DNA of 64,000 bases from an uncultured Reyranella sp. (GTDB lineage Bacteria > Pseudomonadota > Alphaproteobacteria > Reyranellales > Reyranellaceae): assembly GCF_945957355.1 (NCBI RefSeq), contig NZ_CAMFKM010000003.1, forward strand, positions 248,001 through 312,000, in the 5' to 3' direction. Positions 17,902 to 25,833 of the stretch are shown here, piece after piece (position 1 is the first letter of the stretch; each line of letters opens with the position of its first letter). The position numbers were made by a program, and so were the translations under genes. Below the pieces are notes generated by a model. The model worked only from the letters and a program-made list of their open reading frames with translations. It was not told where the DNA came from and did not search any database.

Positions 17902-18893
17902 ACGCGGCGGCCGCGCGCCAGCAGCCAGACGAAGATCGGTGCACCGATCAGGGCGGTGAGCAGGCCGAGCGGGATTTCGATGCGCGCGGCGGAGCGTGCG
18001 AGCGTATCGACCAGCACGAGGAAGGCGGCGCCCATCAGTATCGCGGCCGGCAGGACGCGGTCGTAGCGCGGCCCGACCAGGGGGCGGACCATGTGCGGGA
18101 TCATCAGGCCGACCCAGCCGACTACGCCCGATACGGAAACTGCGGCGGCCGTGACGAGGGTCGCCGCCGCGATGACGATACCTCGGATGAACAAGACATT
18201 GACCCCGAGCGCGCGGGCTTCGTCGTCACCCAGCGACAGGACGCCGATCCGCCAGCGCAACAACACAAGCGGCACGAGGCCCGCGACCACCAACGGCGCT
18301 ACGTTCCAGACATCGGAGACCTTGATCCCCGACAGGCTGCCCAGCAGCCAGAAGGTGATTGCGGGGAGCTGGTTGTAGGGATCGGACAGGATCTTCACCA
18401 GCGAGATGCCGGCGCCGGCCAGCGCACCGACCACGATGCCGGCCAGCACCAGGACGAGCACCTCGTTCTGGCTGCGCAGCGCACGCGCCAGTGCGTAGAC
18501 GATGACGACGGTGACAAGGCTGGTGACGAAGCCCAACCCCTGGATGGCGATGACCGGCAACGACAGCAGGATGCCGAGCACGGCGCCCAGCCCGGCGCCG
18601 GCCGAGACGCCCAATATGTCGGGCGAGACGAGGGGATTGCGAAACAGGGTCTGGTAGCTCGCGCCGGCCGCCGCCAGCGCCCCGCCGACGAGCGCGGCGG
18701 CCAGCACCCGCGGCAGGCGAATCTGGAACAGGATCGTGTCGATGGGCGCCGCGGCCGGCGCGCCGGTAAACCGCGCGAAGAGGGCCTTCATTACGTCGCC
18801 GGGTGGGATCTGGTAGGGGCCGATGATGCTGCCGGCCAGCATGGAAGCGGCCATGCACAGGGCGAGGAGAGCAAGGACGATGCCGGCGCGCAT
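17892..18893 (-). CDS. ABC importer permease, FecCD family, molybdenum locus
   Basis: The 333-residue inner-membrane permease has about nine to ten hydrophobic segments and the FecCD signatures: PRVLAAALVGGALAAAGASYQ early, then NPLVSPDILGVSAGAGLGA, and WVGLMIPHMVRPLVGPRYD towards the end. The ATG at 18893 (7 bases after the binding-protein stop) is chosen over a GTG at 18917 that would overlap it. With the ATPase and the COG0614-type binding protein it forms a complete class II importer. Confidence 0.9.
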   Translation of the reverse strand: MRAGIVLALLALCMAASMLAGSIIGPYQIPPGDVMKALFARFTGAPAAAPIDTILFQIRLPRVLAAALVGGALAAAGASYQTLFRNPLVSPDILGVSAGAGLGAVLGILLSLPVIAIQGLGFVTSLVTVVIVYALARALRSQNEVLVLVLAGIVVGALAGAGISLVKILSDPYNQLPAITFWLLGSLSGIKVSDVWNVAPLVVAGLVPLVLLRWRIGVLSLGDDEARALGVNVLFIRGIVIAAATLVTAAAVSVSGVVGWVGLMIPHMVRPLVGPRYDRVLPAAILMGAAFLVLVDTLARSAARIEIPLGLLTALIGAPIFVWLLARGRRVWS

Positions 18894-18900
18894 GACGCCG

Positions 18901-19938
18901 TCAGTTTGCCGTGCCACCCAGCAGCCGCGCCAGTCGATCGTCGGTCACGGCCACGCCGTAGAACAGGTCATAGAACTTCCTCGTCTCCGCCTTGAGGTCG
19001 AGGTTGGCCTCGGCGGGATAGAAGATCGACAGCAGCCAGCGCAGGCCAATCAGCCGGTTGAGCGACGGCGGCGCATCGATCCAGCCCCAGGGCAGGCCGG
19101 GCGCAAGATAGACCTGTCTGTTCGCAACGGCGCGGACCTGCTTCCAGCCGGGCTTGGTTGCGACGACGTTGAAGAAGTCGCGATCCAGCGTGACCACGAT
19201 GTCGGGCTGCCACGCGATGATCTGCTCCAATGAGGCGTTGGAGATGTTGCCGCCGCCGCCCAGGCCTTCCGCCACGTTGACCGCACCGGCACGCTCGATG
19301 ATCTCGGTGTTGATCGAGCCGCGGCTGCCGGTCTCGAGGCCCTCGGGGCCACGGGCCAGATAGACCCGCGGCCGTTTGTCGGCGGGCACGCGAGCGAGCA
19401 CGCCGTCGACCTGGGCTAAGGCCGCCTCCGCATAGGCGGCCAGCGCGGTGCCGCGCTCGATCCTGCCCAGCATCTCGGCCGCGAGCTTCAGCGAGGTCGT
19501 CGTGGCGGCGAAGCGGCCGTCGATCAGCGCGTAGGGTATGCCGGTCTGTTCCTGCACGCGGTTGGCCAGCGACACGAAGGTGTCGGAGGTCGACCCGAAA
19601 TCCAGGACCATGTCGGGCTTGGCCGCGACGAGCCGCTCGAGGCTCACCGTATCGCCGCGCCCGGTGAGCCGGCCTGTTTCGGGCAGATCGCGTGCAGGGG
19701 CGGCCAGGAATTCCTTCTCAACGGGCGAGGGCGTGCGCACCCATCCCACCATGGCATCGCGGGCCAGGGTGTAGGTCAGCACCGAGGCGGGCGGCCCCGC
19801 CACGAAGACACGCTCGATGCGCGCCGGCAGCGTGATCTTGCGGCCGGTCGAGTCGACCAGGGTGCGCGTGGCTTGCGCGAGGGCTGGCCTCGCCAGCAGG
19901 CCGGCGCCGAGCAGGGCGAGGGCGCTGCGCCGCTTCAC
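18901..19938 (-). CDS. ABC importer substrate-binding protein, FepB/BtuF/MolA fold
   Basis: The 345-residue periplasmic protein has a twin-arginine-like signal (MKRRSALALLGAGLLARPALAQ). The mature part has the helical-backbone two-domain fold: IERVFVAGPPASVLTYTLA, VSLERLVAAKPDMVLDFGS, and later AGAVNVAEGL and EQIIAWQPDIVVTLD. The ligand is not readable. COG0614-type proteins bind siderophores, heme or cobalamin, but MolA of Haemophilus binds molybdate/tungstate. The GTG start overlaps the TrmO-like stop (GTGA), tying it to the mop operon. Confidence 0.88.
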   Translation of the reverse strand: MKRRSALALLGAGLLARPALAQATRTLVDSTGRKITLPARIERVFVAGPPASVLTYTLARDAMVGWVRTPSPVEKEFLAAPARDLPETGRLTGRGDTVSLERLVAAKPDMVLDFGSTSDTFVSLANRVQEQTGIPYALIDGRFAATTTSLKLAAEMLGRIERGTALAAYAEAALAQVDGVLARVPADKRPRVYLARGPEGLETGSRGSINTEIIERAGAVNVAEGLGGGGNISNASLEQIIAWQPDIVVTLDRDFFNVVATKPGWKQVRAVANRQVYLAPGLPWGWIDAPPSLNRLIGLRWLLSIFYPAEANLDLKAETRKFYDLFYGVAVTDDRLARLLGGTAN

Positions 19939-20432
19939 TTGTCGCCGATCTGGAAGTCGCCGGGCTGGGCCGGCGCCAGCGGTTCGAACAGGGTACGGTC
20001 GGGCTTCACGTCGAGCAGGGGCGTACCGTCGAGGCAGTCCATGCCGCGCACCATCAGGACCGGGCCCTCGATCTTCACGAGCCGGACGATCGAGGTGCCG
20101 ATGGGATTGGGTCGCACCGGCGTGCGCAGCGAGAACACGCCGCGCGCCTCGCCGTCATTGCGCGGGCTCTGGTGGACGAGATCGCGCCGCGATTCGTGCA
20201 GCCAGTACAGGACCTCCAGGCGCTCGAACGCGTCGATGCCCCGCAGGCCGTCGGCCCAATGGGCGTCGAACTCGATACGACAGGTCGGACCGTCGAGCCG
20301 GCCCTGGCGCGGCGTCTCCAGCCGCGACGTCCACGGCGTGCGGATGCGCCCGATGAAGTAGAGGGAGGCGTCGAAGCGGTTCGGCAGATCGACCGCCCGC
20401 TCGCTCTGGCGGATTTCGTTCAGCCGGACCAT
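19935..20432 (-). CDS. TrmO/TsaA-like (UPF0066) protein in the molybdenum operon
   Basis: The 165-residue protein has the TsaA/TrmO barrel: LYFIGRIRTPW, the ERLEVLYWLHESRRD segment, the conserved RPNPIGTS and CLDGTPLLDVKPD. Family members such as E. coli TrmO use S-adenosylmethionine to N-methylate t6A in tRNA. This one lacks the C-terminal extension of the 235-residue E. coli protein. It sits 5 bases after mop and overlaps the binding-protein gene by 4, so it is co-translated with a molybdate-type importer. A role in oxyanion handling rather than tRNA modification is possible; I cannot decide. Confidence 0.85.
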   Translation of the reverse strand: MVRLNEIRQSERAVDLPNRFDASLYFIGRIRTPWTSRLETPRQGRLDGPTCRIEFDAHWADGLRGIDAFERLEVLYWLHESRRDLVHQSPRNDGEARGVFSLRTPVRPNPIGTSIVRLVKIEGPVLMVRGMDCLDGTPLLDVKPDRTLFEPLAPAQPGDFQIGDK

Positions 20433-20437
20433 GGCGG

Positions 20438-20647
20438 CTAGTTGTCGAGGCCGACCATGACGTCGGACGCCTTGACGATCGCATAGGCCTCCTGACCGGC
20501 CGTCAGGCCAAGCTCGTCGACCGCTTCGTTGGTGATGGCGGCGGTGACGATGATGCTCTTCACGTCGATCCGGACATGGGCGGTTGTCTGGCCCTTCCTG
20601 ACCTCGACGATGGTGCCCTTCAACCGGTTCCTGGCGCTGATCCGCAT
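20438..20647 (-). CDS. Stand-alone molbindin (Mop domain), molybdate/tungstate-binding protein
   Basis: The 69-residue single Mop/TOBE domain opens MRISARNRLKGTIVEVRKGQ, has AHVRIDVKSIIVTAAITNEA (the oxyanion-binding SI.TAAIT.E strand and helix) and ends GQEAYAIVKASDVMVG. Such molbindins form hexamers that store or buffer molybdate in the cytosol. The ATG at 20647 follows GAGGGGGAAG. It is the first gene of the five-gene operon leading to the ABC importer. Because the local ModE lacks its own Mop domains, this protein could be its oxyanion sensor (inference). Confidence 0.93.
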   Translation of the reverse strand: MRISARNRLKGTIVEVRKGQTTAHVRIDVKSIIVTAAITNEAVDELGLTAGQEAYAIVKASDVMVGLDN

Positions 20648-20756
20648 GCTTCCCCCTCAGAATTGACGACCGGAGTATAGGGCTGGAGGACATTCATATC
20701 CATTCTGTCATAACGATACCATTCCATGTCGTAAAACCGCGATTCGAGTGGATAAA

Positions 20757-20780
20757 CGATATGTTCAGTGAGATATATCG
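20757..20780. promoter_or_regulatory. ModE-type Mo-box 1, in front of modA
   Basis: CGATATGTT-CAGTGA-GATATATCG is an inverted repeat of 9-bp arms around 6 bases. It matches the ModE consensus (CGnTATATA-N6-TATATnnCG) and the two other boxes at 22388 and 25834. It ends 24 bases before the modA ATG and lies 110 bases from the divergent mop start, so it may serve both. A box this near the start suggests repression when molybdate is sufficient. Confidence 0.78.
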
Positions 20781-20804
20781 AACCTCATCAAACTGGAGGA
20801 TTAC

Positions 20805-21599
20805 ATGCTGGGTACTCGTCGGGCCTTCACGTCTGCCCTCGCCGCGGCCGCCTTCGTCCTGTCGGCCGGAGGTCTCGCGCAGCAGGCCGCCGCGCAGGGC
20901 AAGGACGTCGTCATCCTCGCCGCCGCCAGCCTGAAGAACGCGTTGGACGAAGCGTCGGCCGACTGGACGAAGAAGACCGGCCAGAAGACTAGGATCTCCT
21001 ATGCCTCCAGCTCTGCGCTGGCCAAGCAGATGGAGGGAGGCATTCCGGCCGACATCTTCATCTCGGCCGACGTGCCGTGGATGGACTATGTCGCGGAGCG
21101 CAAGCTCATCAAGCCGGCCAGCCGCTCGGATTTCCTCGGCAACCAGATCGTCCTGATCGCCGGCAAGGACTCCAGAATCGACCTCAAGATCGACAAGGGC
21201 TTCGACCTGCGTGGCGCGTTGGGCAAGGACGGGCGCCTCGCGATGGGCAGCGTCGACGCGGTTCCGGCCGGCAGATACGGCAAGGCAGCGCTGGAATATC
21301 TCGGCGTCTGGCCGTCGGTCTCCGATCGCGTCGCGCAGGCCGAGAGCGTTCGCATGGCGCTCGCCCTGGTCTCGCGCGGCGAGGCGCCGTTCGGCATCGT
21401 CTACACGACCGATGCGGCGTCCGATCCGGCCGTGCGCATCGTCGGCGCCTTCCCGGCCGGTTCGCATCCCCCGATCATCTACCCGATGGCGCTGCTTGCC
21501 AGCTCGACCAATCCGGATGCGCAGGCTTTCATCGACTACCTGAGGACCCCGGCCGCCAAACCCTTCTTCGAGAAGCAGGGCTTCACTGTATTAAAGTAG
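20805..21599 (+). CDS. modA: Molybdate-binding periplasmic protein ModA, without adjacent modBC
   Basis: The 264-residue protein has a Sec signal peptide of about 30 residues. The mature part is clear ModA: VVILAAASLKNALDEA (Ser ligand), ISYASSSALAKQMEGG (Ser ligand), PADIFISADVPWMDY, and AVPAGRYGKAALEYLGVW with the substrate-closing loop. The ATG at 20805 follows CTGGAGGA. No modB or modC gene is adjacent; the nearest importer is the FecBCD-type system transcribed away from it. A Mo-box lies 24 bases upstream. The 3' end overlaps the convergent unknown gene by 17 bases. Confidence 0.95.
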   Translation: MLGTRRAFTSALAAAAFVLSAGGLAQQAAAQGKDVVILAAASLKNALDEASADWTKKTGQKTRISYASSSALAKQMEGGIPADIFISADVPWMDYVAERKLIKPASRSDFLGNQIVLIAGKDSRIDLKIDKGFDLRGALGKDGRLAMGSVDAVPAGRYGKAALEYLGVWPSVSDRVAQAESVRMALALVSRGEAPFGIVYTTDAASDPAVRIVGAFPAGSHPPIIYPMALLASSTNPDAQAFIDYLRTPAAKPFFEKQGFTVLK

Positions 21600-21981
21600 T
21601 CTCGCTTGAGTCGCTGCCGGCGAGGAGCAGGGATCGTCCCAGCTTCTCGGCGGCGGAGGCGGGCATCGAAAAGCCGACCGTGGCGGGACCGACCGCCACG
21701 GCGAGCAGCGTTTCGCCGCCCGGCAGGCCGCCGACGCTCAGCGAATCGGTCGGCACCAGGGAGAGACTGGCGGAATCCGACGGCTCGCTTTGCGGCAGGG
21801 CGCGGCCCAGCAGGAGCAGGAGAGGCACCAGCCGTTGCAGGTCTGCGGCCGGGATGGTCAGGGTAGAGCGCCCGCCGTCGTGGCCTACCAGGGTGATCAG
21901 GACGGCATTGTCCTGCGGCAGCAACTCGCCGCTGACCTCGGCGGCCTGGCGGAAATCTATCCGTTGGCCGTCATCGGGCAT
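21583..21981 (-). CDS. Small unknown protein A of the Mo regulon (paralogue family)
   Basis: Unrecognised 132-residue soluble protein without signal or membrane segment. It shares an order of features with proteins B (21981-22361) and C (25873-26283): a strand pair, then a leucine-rich helix after a Pro (LTIPAADLQRLVPLLLLLG), and a C-terminal strand-turn-helix (LLAVAVGPATVGFSMP...AEKLGRSLL). The ATG overlaps the stop of protein B by one base (TGATG), so A and B are co-translated from a message that starts at Mo-box 2. Function unknown; control by molybdenum is inferred from the box. Confidence 0.72.
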   Translation of the reverse strand: MPDDGQRIDFRQAAEVSGELLPQDNAVLITLVGHDGGRSTLTIPAADLQRLVPLLLLLGRALPQSEPSDSASLSLVPTDSLSVGGLPGGETLLAVAVGPATVGFSMPASAAEKLGRSLLLAGSDSSETTLIQ

Positions 21982-22361
21982 CAATTGAACGTCGCGTGCG
22001 GCTGCATCATGTCGATCCCGACCAGCGAGGTCGCGAGGCCACCGGCGTCCTCGGGCGTCAGGGCGAAGGAGACCTTGAAGCCATCGGGCGTGTTCATCGT
22101 CAGGATGGTGCTGTCGCTGCCGGCCGCGGCCTCGAGTGTGAAACCACCCATCGGATAGACGATCTTCAGCGTGTCGTCCTGGTAGCGCGCCTTCAGCGCC
22201 TTCTCGATCACGTTCGGCAGGGTCATCAGCAGCGAACGCAGGCAGTCGACCGGCAGGACCACCGAGGCCGGATGACCGTCGACGCTTTCGAGGTTGAGGC
22301 GGAACGAGACGCCTGTCGGGTCCACCTGACAATCCGTCAGACCCTTGCCGACGATCTCCAT
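21981..22361 (-). CDS. Small unknown protein B of the Mo regulon (paralogue family)
   Basis: Unrecognised 126-residue soluble protein. It opens MEIVGKGLTDCQVDPTG, has SVVLPVDCLRSLLMTLPNVI at the position of the leucine-rich helix of proteins A and C, and ends with ILTMNTPDGFKVSFALTPED. It is the most divergent of the three and the only one with cysteines (in DCQVD and DCLRS). The ATG at 22361 lies 27 bases downstream of the Mo-box on the minus strand. The ORF could extend upstream over the box, but then the box would be coding, so the shorter start is preferred. Confidence 0.72.
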   Translation of the reverse strand: MEIVGKGLTDCQVDPTGVSFRLNLESVDGHPASVVLPVDCLRSLLMTLPNVIEKALKARYQDDTLKIVYPMGGFTLEAAAGSDSTILTMNTPDGFKVSFALTPEDAGGLATSLVGIDMMQPHATFN

Positions 22362-22387
22362 GATCGACACCCCGCTGCCGTGAATGA

Positions 22388-22411
22388 CGTTATATCTAGT
22401 AAGATATAACG
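22388..22411. promoter_or_regulatory. ModE-type Mo-box 2, in front of unknown genes B and A
   Basis: CGTTATATCT-AGTA-AGATATAACG is a perfect 24-bp palindrome with 10-bp arms and fits the ModE consensus. It lies in the gap between the modE stop (22457) and the start of gene B (22361). This is the best of the three boxes and the easiest to test. Confidence 0.85.
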
Positions 22412-22456
22412 ATGAGGCGCGCAAGTGGTCGCGGTACGGAGGATCGGCCGCGAACC

Positions 22457-22855
22457 CTAGTGAAACTTGGCGTCCGGAGGCGTGAGCAGGCGGGCCAGCG
22501 AGCGGATTTCCGGTGACGAGGCACCGTAGGCCCGCCGCTCCATCTCGCGATAGAGGCGCACGATGTCATTGCCGGTTTCGGTGACCGACGTGCCGCCGCC
22601 GCCGCCGCCGCCGGTCTGGGCCGTCACCACGGGTTCACGGAACATCTGGTTCATCTCGTCGACCAGCAGCCAGGCCTGCCGGTAGGACATCGCAAGGGCA
22701 CGCCCGGCGGCGGAGATCGATCCGGTCTCGTTGATCAGTTCGAGCAACCGGACCTTGCCGGGGCCGATCGAGCGTTCGCCGCCGAAATCGATCCGGAGGT
22801 GCAAGGAGGTTTTCTCGGCCGGCTTGGCCGCCGCTTTTGCAGGTCCACGTCCCAT
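22457..22855 (-). CDS. ModE-type regulator, DNA-binding domain only
   Basis: The 132-residue protein corresponds to the ModE N-terminal winged helix. It has RLLELINETGSISAAGRALAMSYRQAWLLVDEMNQMF (HTH), the glycine-rich wing QTGGGGGGGTSVTE that marks ModE, and a dimer helix (IVRLYREMERR). The two C-terminal Mop domains that sense molybdate in E. coli ModE (262 residues) are absent. The ATG at 22855 is chosen over a TTG at 22885 that overlaps the upstream gene. It follows the FAD-protein gene by 7 bases and should bind the three Mo-boxes here. Confidence 0.88.
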   Translation of the reverse strand: MGRGPAKAAAKPAEKTSLHLRIDFGGERSIGPGKVRLLELINETGSISAAGRALAMSYRQAWLLVDEMNQMFREPVVTAQTGGGGGGGTSVTETGNDIVRLYREMERRAYGASSPEIRSLARLLTPPDAKFH

Positions 22856-22862
22856 GCGCAGA

Positions 22863-24236
22863 TTATGCGGCGGGACTGCCTGCAAGGCCAGATGGCTCTT
22901 GCAGGGCGGCGACCAGCCGATTGGCGATATCCGCCGCCTGCAGGCGGATATCGGGGATCGCCACGATCTCGGTATAGCGGCCGCGGGTGGGAGGTCCGAG
23001 GACGAAGAGCCGGTCCGACGGCCTCCCGTCCCGCCCGATCAGCACCTCGTCGACCGCGACGTCGAAACCCTGGTTGAGAGGATCGGGCCGCAGCAGCCCA
23101 TCCTCCACCAGCTGCGCATGCAATGGCACATGCACGTCGACCTCGTTGCGGGGGCCCCGGCAATCGATCACGCGGTCGAAGCTGCGACTTTCCCGAACGT
23201 CCGAGCCGCGGCGGATGATCGTGACCTCGACCTTGTCGTCCATCTTGGGCCCGATCTCGATCCGGCCCGAGGCGATCGAGAGCTGCCCCCGCGCCCGGGC
23301 GGCGTCGATCTGAGCGCCGATCTGCGGCGCGACGCGATGGCGATGGATGTCCCACCAGGGACGCAGGTGGCGCAGGAAACGCTTCCGCTGATCGAGGTCG
23401 AGGCCGTGCCACAGTTCGTTGTTGTGCGGCCGCAGGAGCTGCATGAGGCCCGGCCAACCCAAGCCGGCCCGTAGCCTGGCGCGGAAACGCGCGGTACGCC
23501 GCGACAGGCTGCCGGTGAAAAGATCGCTCGTATCGGCTTCGGGCGTGGGGATCGGTGCCGGCGGATGGCGATGCGGCACCAGTCCTCGCCGCGAAAGGGC
23601 GACGATCGGGCCCTTGTGTCCATGCTCCAGCAGCGAGATCAACACGTCGATCATCGTCAGACTGGTGCCGATCAGCAGGATCGACGCATCGGGCGCGAGC
23701 CCGGAGACGGCGTCGTCACGCCAGGGATTGCCGAAATAGGCCCCGGAATCCTTCGAGGGCGGGCGGTGGCCCGTCGCCAGGACGGCTTTGCGCGCCCTGA
23801 GTGAGGCACAGCCGTCGATGTCGAGTTCGACGCCATCGTCCTCGTGTCGAACGGCGACGACGTCGCCCCTGATCACCTGGAGGCGGCCATCGGAGCGCTG
23901 GACGGCGTCGGCGAGAAGGTCTTGCAGATACCGGCCGTAGATGGCGCGGGGAACGAAATCCGTTCGTCCGTAGCCTCTTCGGTCGCGCGCGAGCCATTGG
24001 ACGAAGTGGTCGGGCTCGTCGGCCAGGGCCGTCATGTCGCTGGCGCGGACATTGAGGAGGTGGCCCAGGCTGCGCGTCGAATAGGCGACCCCCAGCCCGG
24101 GTTGGGCGTCGCGCTCGATGAGGGCGACGCGCAGGCGGGTCTTGCGAACGAGCTGTGCGGCCAGCAGAACACCGCTGGCGCCGCCGCCGACGATTGCGAT
24201 GTCGACGGGCGTATAAGGCGACTCGGGATGCTGCAT
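22863..24236 (-). CDS. FAD/NAD(P)-binding protein (NAD_binding_9 / lysine N-hydroxylase-like fold)
   Basis: The 457-residue cytosolic flavoprotein has a Rossmann dinucleotide motif at the N-terminus (DIAIVGGGASGVLLAAQLV), the LGVAYSTRSLGHLLNVRASDM segment typical of the FAD/NAD(P)-binding family with PF13454, a central ATGHRPP motif and a second nucleotide site (SILLIGTSLTMIDV). Substrate unknown. It lies between the aldehyde dehydrogenase (115 bases upstream) and modE (7 bases downstream), all on the minus strand. It may therefore be under Mo control and may supply or accept electrons for a molybdoenzyme-related step; this is speculation. Confidence 0.8.
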   Translation of the reverse strand: MQHPESPYTPVDIAIVGGGASGVLLAAQLVRKTRLRVALIERDAQPGLGVAYSTRSLGHLLNVRASDMTALADEPDHFVQWLARDRRGYGRTDFVPRAIYGRYLQDLLADAVQRSDGRLQVIRGDVVAVRHEDDGVELDIDGCASLRARKAVLATGHRPPSKDSGAYFGNPWRDDAVSGLAPDASILLIGTSLTMIDVLISLLEHGHKGPIVALSRRGLVPHRHPPAPIPTPEADTSDLFTGSLSRRTARFRARLRAGLGWPGLMQLLRPHNNELWHGLDLDQRKRFLRHLRPWWDIHRHRVAPQIGAQIDAARARGQLSIASGRIEIGPKMDDKVEVTIIRRGSDVRESRSFDRVIDCRGPRNEVDVHVPLHAQLVEDGLLRPDPLNQGFDVAVDEVLIGRDGRPSDRLFVLGPPTRGRYTEIVAIPDIRLQAADIANRLVAALQEPSGLAGSPAA

Positions 24237-24351
24237 TGCTGAAGTATGGCAGATGCGCCGCTGCCAATGCCAGCAGCCGAGGTGCGACCCCTCGGCACTG
24301 CCAAGTGGCCGGGCGAGGGCACTCGCACCGGCCACTCGTTCGGTCATGGCG

Positions 24352-25782
24352 TCACGCGGCTTTGTAGCCGATGACCGCCTTGGTCTCGAGGAATTCCTCG
24401 AGACCCCACTTGCCGTATTCGCGGCCGTTGCCCGACTGCTTGTAGCCGCCGAATGGCGCGGCGGTATCGCCCATCGGATAGTTCACGTGGACGTTGCCGG
24501 CCCGCATCTGCGAGGCGACCTTGCGGGCGTGCTCGAGATCGCTGCCCTGCACGTAGGCGGCGAGGCCGTAGACCGTATCGTTCGCGAGACGGATGACCTC
24601 TTCCTCATCCTTGTAGGGGAGGATGCAGATGACCGGCCCGAAGATCTCCTCGCGCGCGATCGTCATGTCGTTGGTCACGCCCGCGAACACGGTCGGGCGT
24701 ACGTAGTAACCGCGGTTCAGGTTCTCCGGACGGCCGGGGCCGCCGGTCACCAGCTCCGCGCCTTCCTCGATGCCCTTCTGGATCAGCCCCTGGATCTTGT
24801 TGAACTGGGCTTCGTTGACCACGGGGCCGAGCCGGGTGGCCGGATCCTGCGGGTTGCCGACCACGAACTTCTCGGCCGCCGCCTTGGCGATCTGCTTCAC
24901 CTCGTCGTGACGGTCCTGTGGCACAAACATGCGGCTGGGCGCGGTGCAGGACTGGCCCGAGTTCACCATCATGCTGTTGATGCCCTTGGTGACGGCCATC
25001 TGGAAGTCGACGTCGGGCAACAGGATGTTGGCCGATTTGCCGCCCAGTTCCTGGGCGACGCGCTTTACCGTGACGGCGGCGGCCTGGGCGACGCGGATGC
25101 CGGCGCGGGTCGAGCCGGTAAACGACATCATGTCGATGTCGGGATGGCTCGACATCGCCTCGCCGACCACGGAGCCAGTGCCCTGGATCATGTTGTAGAC
25201 GCCCCTGGGTGTGCCGGCGGCGTGCATGATCTCGGTCCAGACGATGGCGTCGATCGGTGCTTCTTCCGACGGTTTCAGTACCATGGTGCAGCCGGCGGCC
25301 AACGCCGGCAGCACCTTGCAGGCGATCTGGTTGGTCGGCCAGTTCCACGGCGTGATGAGGCCGCAGACGCCGATCGGCTCGCGTGTGATCAGGGTCGTGC
25401 CTTCGACCGCTTCGAACGGATAGGTCTCGAGCACCGAGATCATGCGCTCCAGATGCGCGGTGCCGCGGCCCGCCTGGATCGTGCGCGCGAACTCCAGCGG
25501 CGCCCCCATCTCCCGCGAGATCGCGTCGCCGACATCGTCCCGGCGCTTGTTGTACTCGGCGAGGATGGCACGCAGCAGGTCCAGGCGCTCCTTGCGGCTG
25601 GTGCGGGCAAAGCTCGGAAAGGCGGCCTTGGCGGCGGCCACGGCGCGGTCCACGTCAGCGGCGCTGCCGACCGAGATCTGGACGTAGGCCTCCTCGGTGG
25701 AGGGATCGATGACGTCGAGCTGGGCGGGCTTGATCGGGTCGACCCACTGGCCATCGATGTAGAAATGTTTCGCGTGCTGCAT
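24352..25782 (-). CDS. NAD(P)-dependent aldehyde dehydrogenase
   Basis: Oxidises an aldehyde to the acid. The 476-residue protein has the family motifs: TPWNWPTNQIACKVLPALAA, the glycine turn FTGSTRAG, the catalytic Glu in QELGGKSANI and Cys in GQSCTAPSRM, and EEIFGPV. It ends PFGGYKQSGNGREYGKWG...AVIGYKAA, as in many bacterial aldehyde dehydrogenases of broad specificity. The ATG at 25782 has AGAGGGG upstream. Mo-box 3 lies 52 bases upstream, shared with gene C. An aldehyde dehydrogenase under a Mo-box could replace or supplement a molybdenum aldehyde oxidase (inference). Confidence 0.92.
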   Translation of the reverse strand: MQHAKHFYIDGQWVDPIKPAQLDVIDPSTEEAYVQISVGSAADVDRAVAAAKAAFPSFARTSRKERLDLLRAILAEYNKRRDDVGDAISREMGAPLEFARTIQAGRGTAHLERMISVLETYPFEAVEGTTLITREPIGVCGLITPWNWPTNQIACKVLPALAAGCTMVLKPSEEAPIDAIVWTEIMHAAGTPRGVYNMIQGTGSVVGEAMSSHPDIDMMSFTGSTRAGIRVAQAAAVTVKRVAQELGGKSANILLPDVDFQMAVTKGINSMMVNSGQSCTAPSRMFVPQDRHDEVKQIAKAAAEKFVVGNPQDPATRLGPVVNEAQFNKIQGLIQKGIEEGAELVTGGPGRPENLNRGYYVRPTVFAGVTNDMTIAREEIFGPVICILPYKDEEEVIRLANDTVYGLAAYVQGSDLEHARKVASQMRAGNVHVNYPMGDTAAPFGGYKQSGNGREYGKWGLEEFLETKAVIGYKAA

Positions 25783-25833
25783 GGTGCGCCCCTCTTGGTT
25801 TGCTGGGAAAAGTGCTCGCCGATTTGCGACCTT

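Noticed and set aside
20648..20720. A second Mo-box for mop near TCATAACGATACC (20708-20720)
   Set aside because: Only one half-site is present; no inverted partner at the right distance.
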